A DNA stretch of 64,000 nucleotides, from NCBI RefSeq assembly GCF_030409225.1, contig NZ_JAUFPK010000001.1:1524733-1588732 (forward strand). The letters run 5' to 3'. Below, piece by piece: positions 1 to 7,469 of this stretch. The DNA is from Aquisalimonas lutea. Lineage in GTDB: Bacteria; Pseudomonadota; Gammaproteobacteria; Nitrococcales; Aquisalimonadaceae. The position numbers and the translations under genes are program-made. Within the stretch, counting starts at the first letter, position 1. Each line of letters begins with the position of its first letter. The notes beneath the pieces were generated by a model that was not told where the DNA came from, did no database searches, and saw nothing but the letters and a program-made list of their open reading frames with translations.

Positions 1-644
1 AATACCGTCTTGTGGGCCAGATGCTGGGCGAAGAGGTCCTCAAGGTAGAAGGTGCCGGTGATCAGCGCCAGGGTCAGCAGGACAAAGCCCAGGCGGATCA
101 TCTGGAACAGCAGGTGCTCCATCTCCTGCAGCGGCGGCAGCGCACGGATGATGCCGCCCGGGTGCCGGTGGCGCAGCCGGCGATCCTGCCAGGCCAGCAC
201 CAGCGCCTGGACCACCGCGATGCTGAGCACGGCGAAGGCGATGATGGAGGTGATCACGTGAACCTCCAGGCCGCCCGGGAAGCGCGTGATCGGTGCCACC
301 CCCGTGCCCAGGAACTGGTTGATCAGCTCGATGACCGCCGCGACCGGCAGGATGAAGACCATGAGGTTCTCCACCGGGCGCTGCAGCGCCCCCAGGATGA
401 CGATCAGGGCCATGAGCGCCGCGACCAGCGAGGCGGCGTTGAAGAAACCCAGGTTGAGTCCTGCTCCCGTGTCCATCTGGCCCCACAGGACGGCCGTGTG
501 GACCACCACGCCGACTCCGCCGGTGGCGAGCAGGGCCGTACGCCAGGGGACATGCTCCGGACCGGCGGCCAGGCGCCAGGCGAACCCGGCTGCGGTCAGC
601 AGGTAGAGTGCGGTGGAGAGAAAGGTCGGAATCATCGGGTCCAT
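1..644 (-). CDS. CcsA/YpjD-like inner-membrane cytochrome c assembly family protein (C-terminus beyond window)
   Basis: Translating the minus strand from the ATG at 644 gives 214 residues with no stop before the window edge. The product is a polytopic membrane protein starting MDPMIPTFLSTALYLLTAAG, with about six hydrophobic segments. Its order and the closing LEDLFAQHLAHKTV stretch fit the YpjD/HemX branch of the CcsA family, which carries its Trp-rich haem motif further on, here outside the window. Members of this branch usually lie beside ffh, as here, where it is divergent from ffh. The role is inferred: haem handling or cytochrome c maturation. The start could also be the in-frame ATG at 635. 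Plus-strand reading frames over this stretch are shadows. Confidence 0.75.
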   Translation of the reverse strand, partial: MDPMIPTFLSTALYLLTAAGFAWRLAAGPEHVPWRTALLATGGVGVVVHTAVLWGQMDTGAGLNLGFFNAASLVAALMALIVILGALQRPVENLMVFILPVAAVIELINQFLGTGVAPITRFPGGLEVHVITSIIAFAVLSIAVVQALVLAWQDRRLRHRHPGGIIRALPPLQEMEHLLFQMIRLGFVLLTLALITGTFYLEDLFAQHLAHKTV

Positions 645-805
645 CATTCAGTGCCGGGGACGACGGCCGGGCAAAGCGCGACGGGCACGCCGCCGAAAGG
701 ATCATCGCACAGATGCCGGAGCCGGCAAAGCGGCGGCGGTTCCTTTCTGAACGTTGGCCGTCCCGGCATCCGGCGATTGATCGGAGAGGGGGCAGGCGTT
801 ACCTT

Positions 806-854
806 GGCGGGCTATCGGTTTCGCCCGCCGGTACGCATGGCAGCGCCTGCGTAC
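806..854 (+). promoter_or_regulatory. Two adjacent short hairpins in the ffh upstream region
   Basis: GGCGGGC at 806-812 pairs perfectly with GCCCGCC at 823-829 (10-nt loop). GTACGCA at 831-837 pairs with TGCGTAC at 848-854 (10-nt loop). They lie 65-113 nt before the ffh start in the 274-bp gap between the divergent ypjD-like gene and ffh. If transcription begins upstream of them, they would form a structured ffh leader. I could not find a convincing sigma-70 promoter in the gap. Confidence 0.35.
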
Positions 855-918
855 GGAGCGGCGGCAACGTTTCCCCGATGTCCGGATCCCGACTACTGCG
901 GAGGCGAGAGGCCACGGC

Positions 919-2277
919 ATGTTTGACAATCTGAGTGAGCGCCTCGATGGCGTCATGAAACGCCTGCGCGGGCAGGGACGGCTCACCGAGGACAACATCC
1001 AGGAGAGCCTGCGGGAGGTCCGCATGGCCCTGCTGGAAGCGGACGTGGCCCTGCCGGTGGTCAAGGACTTCATCCGCGACGTCAAGGAGCGCGCCCTGGG
1101 CGAGGAGGTCAAGCGCAGCCTGACCCCGGGGCAGACGTTCGTGAAGATCGTCAAGGACGAGCTCGTGCGCGTCATGGGCGAGGCCAACGACGCGCTCGAC
1201 CTCAGCGTCCGGCCGCCGGCGGTGGTCATGGTGGCCGGCCTCCAGGGCGCCGGCAAGACCACCAGTGTCGCCAAGCTCGCACGCTACCTGCGGGAGCGGG
1301 AGAAGAAGAAGGTCCTGGTGGTGAGCTGCGACGTCTACCGGCCCGCGGCCATCGACCAGCTGGAGACCCTGGCCCGGGAAGTGGAGGTGGACTTCTTCCC
1401 GTCGGATACCGGCCAGAAACCCGAGGCCATCGCCCGGGCGGCGGTGGATCACGCCCGCAAGCAGTTCCACGACGTGCTGCTGGTGGACACTGCCGGCCGG
1501 CTGCACGTCGACGAGGGCATGATGGCCGAGGTCGGCCAGCTCCACCAGGCGCTGGAGCCGGCGGAGACGCTGTTCGTGGTCGACAGCATGACCGGCCAGG
1601 ACGCGGTGAACACCGCCCACGCGTTCAACGACGCGCTGCCGCTCACGGGGGTCATTCTCACCAAGACCGACGGCGATGCCCGGGGCGGCGCCGCGCTGTC
1701 CATCCGGCAGATCACCGGCAAGCCCATCAAGTTCCTGGGTACCGGGGAGAAGACCGAGGCGCTGGAGCCGTTCCACCCGGACCGGGTCGCCTCGCGCATC
1801 CTCGGCATGGGCGACATGCTCAGCCTGGTGGAAGAGGTCGAGCGCGGCGTCGACCGCGAGGAGGCCGACCGGCTGACCCGCAAGCTCAAGAAGGGCAAGG
1901 GTTTCGACCTGGAGGACTTCCGCGACCAGATGAGCCAGCTCGGGAACATGGGCGGCATCGGCAGCATCATGGACAAGATGCCCGGCATGGGCGGCATGGC
2001 CGACAAGGTCAAGGGGCAGGTGGACGACAAGGATATCCGCCGGCTGGTGGCCATCATCAACTCCATGACCCCCGCGGAGCGCCGCCGCCCGGATGTCATC
2101 AACGGCTCCCGCAAGCGCCGCATCGCCACCGGTTCCGGCACCCAGGTGCAGGATGTCAACCGCCTGCTGAAGCAGTTCAAGCAGATGCAGAAGATGATGA
2201 AGCAGGTGAAGAAGAAGGGCGGCATGCAGCGGATGATGCGCCAGCTCGGCGGCCCGGGCGGTATGCCGCCAGGATAG
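919..2277 (+). CDS. ffh: Signal recognition particle protein Ffh
   Basis: This 452-residue GTPase binds 4.5S RNA and delivers nascent membrane proteins to FtsY at the inner membrane. The N domain covers about residues 1-85. The G domain shows the P-loop GLQGAGKT at 107-114, DTAGR at 190-194 and TKTD at 248-251. The Met-rich M domain runs from about 325 to the end, with the GSRKRRIATGSG RNA-binding core and many MxxM repeats. Length and order are standard. The ATG at 919 follows a GGAGG at 900-904. The gene is followed by a heptamer repeat region that separates it from the convergent DUF3422 gene. Confidence 0.98.
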   Translation: MFDNLSERLDGVMKRLRGQGRLTEDNIQESLREVRMALLEADVALPVVKDFIRDVKERALGEEVKRSLTPGQTFVKIVKDELVRVMGEANDALDLSVRPPAVVMVAGLQGAGKTTSVAKLARYLREREKKKVLVVSCDVYRPAAIDQLETLAREVEVDFFPSDTGQKPEAIARAAVDHARKQFHDVLLVDTAGRLHVDEGMMAEVGQLHQALEPAETLFVVDSMTGQDAVNTAHAFNDALPLTGVILTKTDGDARGGAALSIRQITGKPIKFLGTGEKTEALEPFHPDRVASRILGMGDMLSLVEEVERGVDREEADRLTRKLKKGKGFDLEDFRDQMSQLGNMGGIGSIMDKMPGMGGMADKVKGQVDDKDIRRLVAIINSMTPAERRRPDVINGSRKRRIATGSGTQVQDVNRLLKQFKQMQKMMKQVKKKGGMQRMMRQLGGPGGMPPG

Positions 2278-2280
2278 AAG

Positions 2281-2454
2281 TTTGCAGTTGTCAGTTTTCA
2301 GTGTTCAGCAGCGGGTCAGCAGCGGGCAAGGTGAGGGAGGACCCCGTTCGCGGTGGCCGCCACTTCCGGGCGGCGATGCGGTCTCCGAGGTATTTCTGAG
2401 CCGTTCTGAAAACTGAAAACTGAACACTGCAAACTGAACACTGCAAACTGAAAA
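2281..2454. repeat. Heptanucleotide tandem repeats in inverted orientation
   Basis: Four heptamers ending in CAG (TTTGCAG, TTGTCAG, TTTTCAG, TGTTCAG) fill 2281-2308. Seven heptamers beginning with CTG (CTGAAAA, CTGAAAA, CTGAACA, CTGCAAA, CTGAACA, CTGCAAA, CTGAAAA) fill 2406-2454. The second set is the reverse-complement type of the first, so the arms face each other across about 97 bp of ordinary GC-rich sequence. They start 4 nt after the ffh stop and end 6 nt before the DUF3422 stop. The arms are far more AT-rich than the surroundings. They may fold into a long stem that ends transcription from both sides, or may be a dispersed short tandem repeat family. Confidence 0.8.
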
Positions 2455-2459
2455 CTTCC

Positions 2460-3818
2460 TCAATGCGCCGCCTCCGTTCCCAGCACTTTCCTCCGGAGAT
2501 AGCGCAGCCCCAGGAACGCGCCGACGACCACCACCGGCACCGCGGCGCCCACGGCCAGGTCGACGTTGAAGTCCACGCCGGCGCTGTGGAGGCCGTGGAG
2601 CATGTAGGAGATCAGCCCGCTGCCGTAGTAGCTCATGACCAGGACCGACAGCCCCTCCACCGTCTGCTGGAGGCGCAGCTGCAGGTCCGTGCGGCGGTTC
2701 ATGGACGCCAGCAGGTCGCGGTTCTGGCCCTCCAGGGCGATATCCACCCGGGTGCGCAGCAGGTCCGCGGCCCGGGACAGGCGCCGGGCCAGGTTCTCCT
2801 GGCGCTCGGCGACGGTCTCGCAGGTGCGCATGGCCGGGCGGAACCGGCGCACCAGGAACTCGTCGATGGTCTGCAGCTCGCTCAGGCGCTGCTCGCGCAG
2901 GTTCTCGATGCGCCGCCGGACCAGGGCGTCGTAGGCCCGCGCGGCACTGAGCCGGTAGCTGGTGCGCGCCGTGGTCTGCTCCAGGTCGGCGGACAGGGCG
3001 GAGATCTCCGCCAGCAGGGCCTGCTCGTTCTCCAGGCTGGCGCTGCGCGTGATGCGCCGGGTGATGGCCTCCAGCCCTTCCTCCAGCGCCGTGAGATCCT
3101 TGCCCGCTTCGCGGGCCATGGGAAAGGCCAGCAGCGCCAGCAGCCGGTAGGTCTCGATCTCCAGCAGGCGCTGCACCAGGCGGCCCGCCCGGCGGGACGG
3201 CAGTCCGCAGTCCTGGATGAGAATGCGGCCGTAGCCGTCGTCGTGGAGCCGGAAGTCGGTGTAGACGCGTGCGGCGCCGTCGGCCACCTCGCTGCCGGCG
3301 ATGTTGGGCGTGCCGAACAGCTCGGTGAGTTCGTGGGGCGGATGATCCGGCGCGTCCTGGCTTTCCATGGTGACGTGCACCGCGGCGATGACCTGTCCGG
3401 GCAGGGTCTGCAGCCAGTCCCCGGGCACCGCCTCCAGCGCCGTCTCCGCGAACGGTACCCCGGGGGTTGGCGGCGCACCGGGGACGAAGAACGTGTACGT
3501 GGAGAACTCCGTATGCCGTTCCCAGCGCAGCCGGAACGCGCCCAGGTCGACGCTGTGGTGGGTGGCGTCGGCTGCCGGCGCCACCTGGTCCATGGCCTCG
3601 CACAGGGCGCGCACGCGCTGCTGGTCGCTATCGCCGTCGTCGCTGAGCACGGCCAGGTGGGTGGCGCGCAGCGGGCCGTTCAGCGTCTCGAAGGGGCGCG
3701 CATGGATTTCTCCGGCCACTCGCCGACGCTGGGGATGCTCTTCAAGGCCGTTCAGCGTGGGGGTCGGTGCCGATTCCGTCATGATGGTGCCCCGGGATGA
3801 TGGAACTTTTTCCGCCAT
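2460..3818 (-). CDS. DUF3422 family membrane-anchored protein
   Basis: The protein has about 452 residues and no established function. The N-terminal part has the family hallmark EIHARPFE. The middle (about 190-370) is helical and rich in Glu, Arg, Leu and Gln, consistent with a coiled coil. The C-terminus has two hydrophobic segments (around VLVMSYYGSGLISYML and VGAAVPVVVVGAFLGL), so the bulk is probably cytoplasmic with a membrane hairpin at the end. Start choice is uncertain: a TTG at 3845, ATG at 3818 (chosen, weak GCGGA ahead) and ATG at 3782 are all in frame. It lies 46 bp downstream of a TauE/SafE gene on the same strand, so the two may be co-transcribed. Confidence 0.8.
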   Translation of the reverse strand: MAEKVPSSRGTIMTESAPTPTLNGLEEHPQRRRVAGEIHARPFETLNGPLRATHLAVLSDDGDSDQQRVRALCEAMDQVAPAADATHHSVDLGAFRLRWERHTEFSTYTFFVPGAPPTPGVPFAETALEAVPGDWLQTLPGQVIAAVHVTMESQDAPDHPPHELTELFGTPNIAGSEVADGAARVYTDFRLHDDGYGRILIQDCGLPSRRAGRLVQRLLEIETYRLLALLAFPMAREAGKDLTALEEGLEAITRRITRSASLENEQALLAEISALSADLEQTTARTSYRLSAARAYDALVRRRIENLREQRLSELQTIDEFLVRRFRPAMRTCETVAERQENLARRLSRAADLLRTRVDIALEGQNRDLLASMNRRTDLQLRLQQTVEGLSVLVMSYYGSGLISYMLHGLHSAGVDFNVDLAVGAAVPVVVVGAFLGLRYLRRKVLGTEAAH

Positions 3819-3864
3819 GTTCCGCTTTGCCGTGTCCGCCGGCAACCCTTGGGTGTCCCCGGCC

Positions 3865-4635
3865 TCACCAGCCGGCCACGGCGGTGAGGCCGGTGTAGCA
3901 CAGCCGCAGGGCCAGAAGGGTGAGCAGGACGGTGAGGGCGCGGTGGAACCCCCGGTCGCTGAGGTGCTCCAGGGCCATGCGTCCGAGGTAGGTGCCGGCC
4001 AGGCCGGCGGTGATCATGCCGGCCAGGAAGGGCAGGTACGGACCGAAGGCGAATCCGAGGCCGCCGTAGACGACGAGCTTGAAGCCGTGCTGGATCACCA
4101 TGCAGGCGGAGAAGGTGCCCACGTGGCTGCGCCGGTCCAGGGCCAGGGACCGCAGCAGCGCGGCCACCAGCGGGCCGGTGGCGCCCACGAACAGGGTCGC
4201 CAGGCTGGTCGCAGCGCCGCCGAGCGCCAGGCGGCCCCGTGAGCCGCGCCGCAGGTCCGGGGTCGGTCCCCAGCACGACCAGAGGATGAACGCGCCCAGG
4301 GCGAGCTCCATCCAGCCGCCGGGCAGATCCACCAGGACGCGGGAACCCGCCGCCGCCCCGAGCACCCCGCCGGCGGAGAACAGCGCTACCACGGGCCAGC
4401 GGATGCCGCTCCACGTCAGCGCCGTGCGGCCGGCGTTGGACCCCGCCTGGATGACACCGTGCAGCGGAATGACCGCGGCCACCGGCAGGAACAGGGTCAT
4501 CACCGCGAGCAGCACGACCCCGCCGCCGGCGCCGAACGCGGCGGTCACGAACGAGGCCGCCAGGCTGGCAAGCAGCAGCAACCCGGCGCCCCAGGCCGGG
4601 AGATCCTGGGGAAGCAGAGAGGTCCAGATCTCCAT
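3865..4635 (-). CDS. TauE/SafE family anion exporter-like membrane protein
   Basis: This 256-residue inner-membrane protein has eight or so hydrophobic segments and the TauE/SafE repeat pattern: FGAGGGVVLLAVMTLFLP early, then FVGATGPLVAALL in the second half. Characterised relatives move small sulfur-containing anions such as sulfite, sulfoacetate or taurine derivatives. The substrate here cannot be read from the sequence. It is the first gene of a likely two-gene leftward unit with DUF3422. It is divergent from the Nudix gene, with 89 bp between the starts. Confidence 0.85.
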   Translation of the reverse strand: MEIWTSLLPQDLPAWGAGLLLLASLAASFVTAAFGAGGGVVLLAVMTLFLPVAAVIPLHGVIQAGSNAGRTALTWSGIRWPVVALFSAGGVLGAAAGSRVLVDLPGGWMELALGAFILWSCWGPTPDLRRGSRGRLALGGAATSLATLFVGATGPLVAALLRSLALDRRSHVGTFSACMVIQHGFKLVVYGGLGFAFGPYLPFLAGMITAGLAGTYLGRMALEHLSDRGFHRALTVLLTLLALRLCYTGLTAVAGW

Positions 4636-4724
4636 GACACTACGTCCGGGAAGATTCGTATCCTGTCTGTCCGCCGACGGCCGGCGCTTGTCCGCCCCCG
4701 CCCGGGCGCATAGACTCGCCAGGC

Positions 4725-5282
4725 ATGAGTACCACGAATCCCTACGACCCCGCGAACTTCACCCGCCGGGTACCGGACGGCGACGACCGCGAGCGCCTGG
4801 TCTGTGACGACTGCGGGTTCATCCAGTACGAGAATCCGAAGATCGTCGTCGGCACGGTGGCCTACTGGGAGGACCGCATCCTGCTGTGCCGGCGGGCCAT
4901 CGAGCCGCGCAGCGGCTACTGGACGCTGCCGGCCGGCTACCTGGAGCTGGGCGAGGACGCCGAGGCCGGGGCGCTGCGCGAGGCCTGGGAAGAGGCCCGG
5001 GCGCAGCTGGCCATCGAGCAGCTCCTGGCGGTGTATTCCATCCCCCGCATCAGCCAGGTGCAGCTGATCTACCGGGCGCGGCTGACCTCGCCCGAGGTGG
5101 CGGCAGGGCCGGAGTCCCGGGAGGTGGAGCTGTTCCCGGCCGATGCCGTGCCCGTCGAGGAGATCGCCTTCCCCAGCGTCCACTGGGCGCTGGGCCATTT
5201 CCGGGAGACCCGTGCGCAGCCGGTGTTCGCACCCCGGAGCAATCCGGACGGCGCCACGGGGAATCTGCCCGGCGGGCTGTGA
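4725..5282 (+). CDS. Nudix hydrolase with half zinc-ribbon N-terminus
   Basis: The protein has 185 residues. The Nudix box runs from G71 (GYLELGE) through R85-E86-A-W-E89-E90, giving the metal-binding REUxEE core. The Gly that normally follows EE is Arg92. The N-terminal part resembles the Zn-ribbon of the NADH pyrophosphatase-like Nudix group (VCDDCG at 26-31, then YENPK). Only one CxxC pair (C27, C30) is present. The first pair that usually opens the ribbon is absent, so zinc binding is doubtful. The substrate is unknown, probably a nucleoside diphosphate derivative. The next gene starts 32 bp downstream on the same strand. Confidence 0.88.
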   Translation: MSTTNPYDPANFTRRVPDGDDRERLVCDDCGFIQYENPKIVVGTVAYWEDRILLCRRAIEPRSGYWTLPAGYLELGEDAEAGALREAWEEARAQLAIEQLLAVYSIPRISQVQLIYRARLTSPEVAAGPESREVELFPADAVPVEEIAFPSVHWALGHFRETRAQPVFAPRSNPDGATGNLPGGL

Positions 5283-5314
5283 TTCCGGATGGCCCGAGCA
5301 TGAAGGGAGAGCGC

Positions 5315-5911
5315 ATGTACTGTTCGCAGTGCGGGGCGGACAACCCCGCCGATGCCCGGTTCTGTGTCGCCTGCGGCGCACCCACGGATCCGCAGGAGAG
5401 GGAGCTGGTGGCCCGGGAGACCGGCGCCTTCGCGGGACATCCGCCCGGGATCGCGGGCTACGGCGGCTTCTGGCGCCGGCTCCTGGCCGTGGTCATCGAT
5501 GCCCTGGTGCTGTTGATCCCCCTGGCGCTGATCCAGTCGGTCATCGCGCCCGGGTCCATGGACGCGGGCATGTACGGCGGCAGCATGGGCAAGGGCCCCG
5601 GCATGCACTACGGGGTGGGGGCGTACTGGACCTGGTGGAACGGCGTCGAGCTGATCGCGGCCTGGCTGTACTGGGCCGGCCTGCACAGTTCCGTCCACCA
5701 GGCCACCGTGGGCAAGATGGCCGTGGGCCTGCGGGTGGCCGACCTCCAGGGCCGGCGGATCAGCTTTCTCCGGGCCACGGGCCGCTACCTGGCGACGTTC
5801 CTGTCGGCGCTGGTGTTCATGATCGGCTACCTGATGGTGGCGTTTCATCCGCGCAAGCAGGCGTTGCACGACCTGATCGCCGGGACCCTCGTGATCCGCC
5901 CGCGCGCTTGA
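5315..5911 (+). CDS. Zinc-ribbon plus RDD domain membrane protein
   Basis: The protein has 198 residues. A zinc-ribbon is at the N-terminus (C3, C6, C17, C20), followed by an RDD domain: FWRRLLAVVIDALVLLIPLAL, then GKMAVGLRV, then a last membrane segment with HPRKQALHDLIAGT. The first RDD helix holds the Arg and Asp that name the family. The loop between helices 1 and 2 is rich in Met and Gly (SMDAGMYGGSMGKGPGMHYG). Function is unknown; RDD proteins are proposed to be transporters or sensors. The ATG at 5315 is preferred because GGGAGA lies 5 nt ahead; an in-frame ATG at 5300 would add five residues. Confidence 0.85.
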   Translation: MYCSQCGADNPADARFCVACGAPTDPQERELVARETGAFAGHPPGIAGYGGFWRRLLAVVIDALVLLIPLALIQSVIAPGSMDAGMYGGSMGKGPGMHYGVGAYWTWWNGVELIAAWLYWAGLHSSVHQATVGKMAVGLRVADLQGRRISFLRATGRYLATFLSALVFMIGYLMVAFHPRKQALHDLIAGTLVIRPRA

Positions 5912-5961
5912 GCCGGTCCGGGGCCGATTGCATCCGGGAAGCCCTGCCGAGAGGTGAATCC

Positions 5962-7416
5962 ATGCCCGTGTCGCCGCACTACCGGCCGGATCCCCGCTAC
6001 CACGCCCTCGATGCCGAGCTCTACGACCCGGTGACCCCGGCGGCATTCCCGGAGCACCGGCTGCGATTCCGCAACCAGGCCTGGGCGGGGCGCGTCGGGC
6101 TGGACACGCTCACCGATGCCGAGTGGTGCCGGCATTTCGCCGGTTTCCAGCCGCTGCCGGACAACCTCGCCACGCCCCTGGCGCTGCGCTACCACGGCCA
6201 CCAGTTCCGCACCTACAATCCGGAGCTCGGCGACGGCCGCGGGTTCCTGTTCGCCCAGCTCCGCGACGTGGCGGACGGACGGCTGCTGGATCTCGGCACC
6301 AAGGGATCCGGGCGCACGCCCTGGTCGCGCGGCGCCGACGGGCGACTGACCCTCAAGGGCGGGGTGCGGGAGGTCCTGGCCTCGGAGATGCTGGAAGCCA
6401 TGGGCTGCTATACCTCCCGGAGCCTGAGCCTGATCGAGACCGGCGAGTCGCTGGTGCGCCAGGACGAGCCCTCGCCCGCGCGCTCGTCGGTGCTGGTCCG
6501 CCTGAGCCACAGCCACGTCCGCATCGGCACCTTCCAGCGCCTGGCCCTGCGCGGCGAACGGGACGTCATGAAGCGGCTCGTTGACTACGTCATCGAGCAG
6601 TACTGGCCGTCCGCCGCGGCGGATCCCGATCCCGTGGCGGGGCTGCTGTCGTGCGTGGTGCGTGCCGTCGCGCAGATGGGCGCGGAGTGGTGGGTGGCGG
6701 GCTTCGTCCACGGCGTGGTCAACAGCGACAACGTGGTGCTCACCGGGGAGAGCTTCGACTACGGGCCCTGGCGCTTCCTGCCCCGCCTGGACCCCGGTTT
6801 CACGGCCGCCTACTTCGACGACGCCGGGCTGTACGCGTTCGGTCGGCAGCCGGGCGCGCTGCTGTGGAACCTGGAGCAGCTGGCCCGCAGCCTGGCGCCT
6901 GTCAGCCGCGGCCCGGAGCTCCAGCGCCGTACGGGCGCCTTCCAGACAGAATTCGACCGCGCCGTCATCGCCCGCACGTTCGCCCGTCTCGGGCTGCAGG
7001 CACCCGGGGACGCGGGCCGGGCGCGCGCCCTGGTGGGCTCGTTCTACGACGCCATGCAGACCAGCGGCATCGCGTTCCAGCGGCCCTTTTTCGACCTCGT
7101 GGGCGGGGCCGGCGAACAGCGCCTGCAGGCCAGCCCGGCCAGCGGGACGTATGCTTCCGATGCCTGGCGGCCGGTGATCGACGGCCTGCGGGAATGTGAG
7201 CCGCTACCGGCGTGCACCACGCTGCGCACGGAGCCGTACTGGCAGGGGGACGGGCCGCTCGAGATGCTGGTCGACCACGTGGAGCCCGTCTGGCAGTCCA
7301 TCGTCGAAACGGACGACTGGACGCCGTTCCGGCAGGCCGTCGACGCCTTACGCGCCATGGGCCGCGCGCACCGTGCGCTGGGCTACAGCCCCGACACGCT
7401 GCGGCAAGGGCCGTGA
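5962..7416 (+). CDS. SelO/YdiU-like protein adenylyltransferase
   Basis: The protein has 484 residues. Pseudokinase-fold SelO enzymes transfer AMP from ATP to Ser, Thr or Tyr of target proteins. The family core is clear: LRYHGHQF near 76, GTKGSGRTPWSRGADGR at 112-128 with Lys114, and HGVVNSDN at 250-257 with Asp256, then FDYGP with Asp267 as metal-binding candidate. The family usually has NTDN in place of NSDN. The usual C-terminal NPxxVLRN element and terminal redox Cys/Sec were not found, and the last 150 residues look unlike the E. coli protein. The ATG at 5962 has GAGAGGTG upstream. The gene is convergent with the MFS gene. Confidence 0.85.
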   Translation: MPVSPHYRPDPRYHALDAELYDPVTPAAFPEHRLRFRNQAWAGRVGLDTLTDAEWCRHFAGFQPLPDNLATPLALRYHGHQFRTYNPELGDGRGFLFAQLRDVADGRLLDLGTKGSGRTPWSRGADGRLTLKGGVREVLASEMLEAMGCYTSRSLSLIETGESLVRQDEPSPARSSVLVRLSHSHVRIGTFQRLALRGERDVMKRLVDYVIEQYWPSAAADPDPVAGLLSCVVRAVAQMGAEWWVAGFVHGVVNSDNVVLTGESFDYGPWRFLPRLDPGFTAAYFDDAGLYAFGRQPGALLWNLEQLARSLAPVSRGPELQRRTGAFQTEFDRAVIARTFARLGLQAPGDAGRARALVGSFYDAMQTSGIAFQRPFFDLVGGAGEQRLQASPASGTYASDAWRPVIDGLRECEPLPACTTLRTEPYWQGDGPLEMLVDHVEPVWQSIVETDDWTPFRQAVDALRAMGRAHRALGYSPDTLRQGP

Positions 7417-7446
7417 AGGTGGTTGCGTGCCCGTCGCGCGACGGAT

Positions 7447-7467
7447 GGCGGCGACGCCGTCGCCGCC
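7447..7467. terminator. GC-rich palindrome between convergent selO-like and MFS genes
   Basis: GGCGGCGACG at 7447-7456 and CGTCGCCGCC at 7458-7467 are a perfect inverted repeat. A realistic hairpin has an 8-bp stem and a 5-nt loop. It sits in the 53-bp gap between two facing stop codons and could end transcription from both sides, although no T-run follows. Confidence 0.45.
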
Positions 7468-7469
7468 GT

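Noticed and set aside
12-926. A 304-codon plus-strand frame at the left edge
   Set aside because: The minus strand encodes a coherent CcsA-like membrane protein; the plus frame is Gln/Arg/His-rich, typical of antisense translation.
2281-2454. CRISPR array
   Set aside because: The repeat unit is 7 bp, tandem without spacers, and in two orientations; no cas genes are present.
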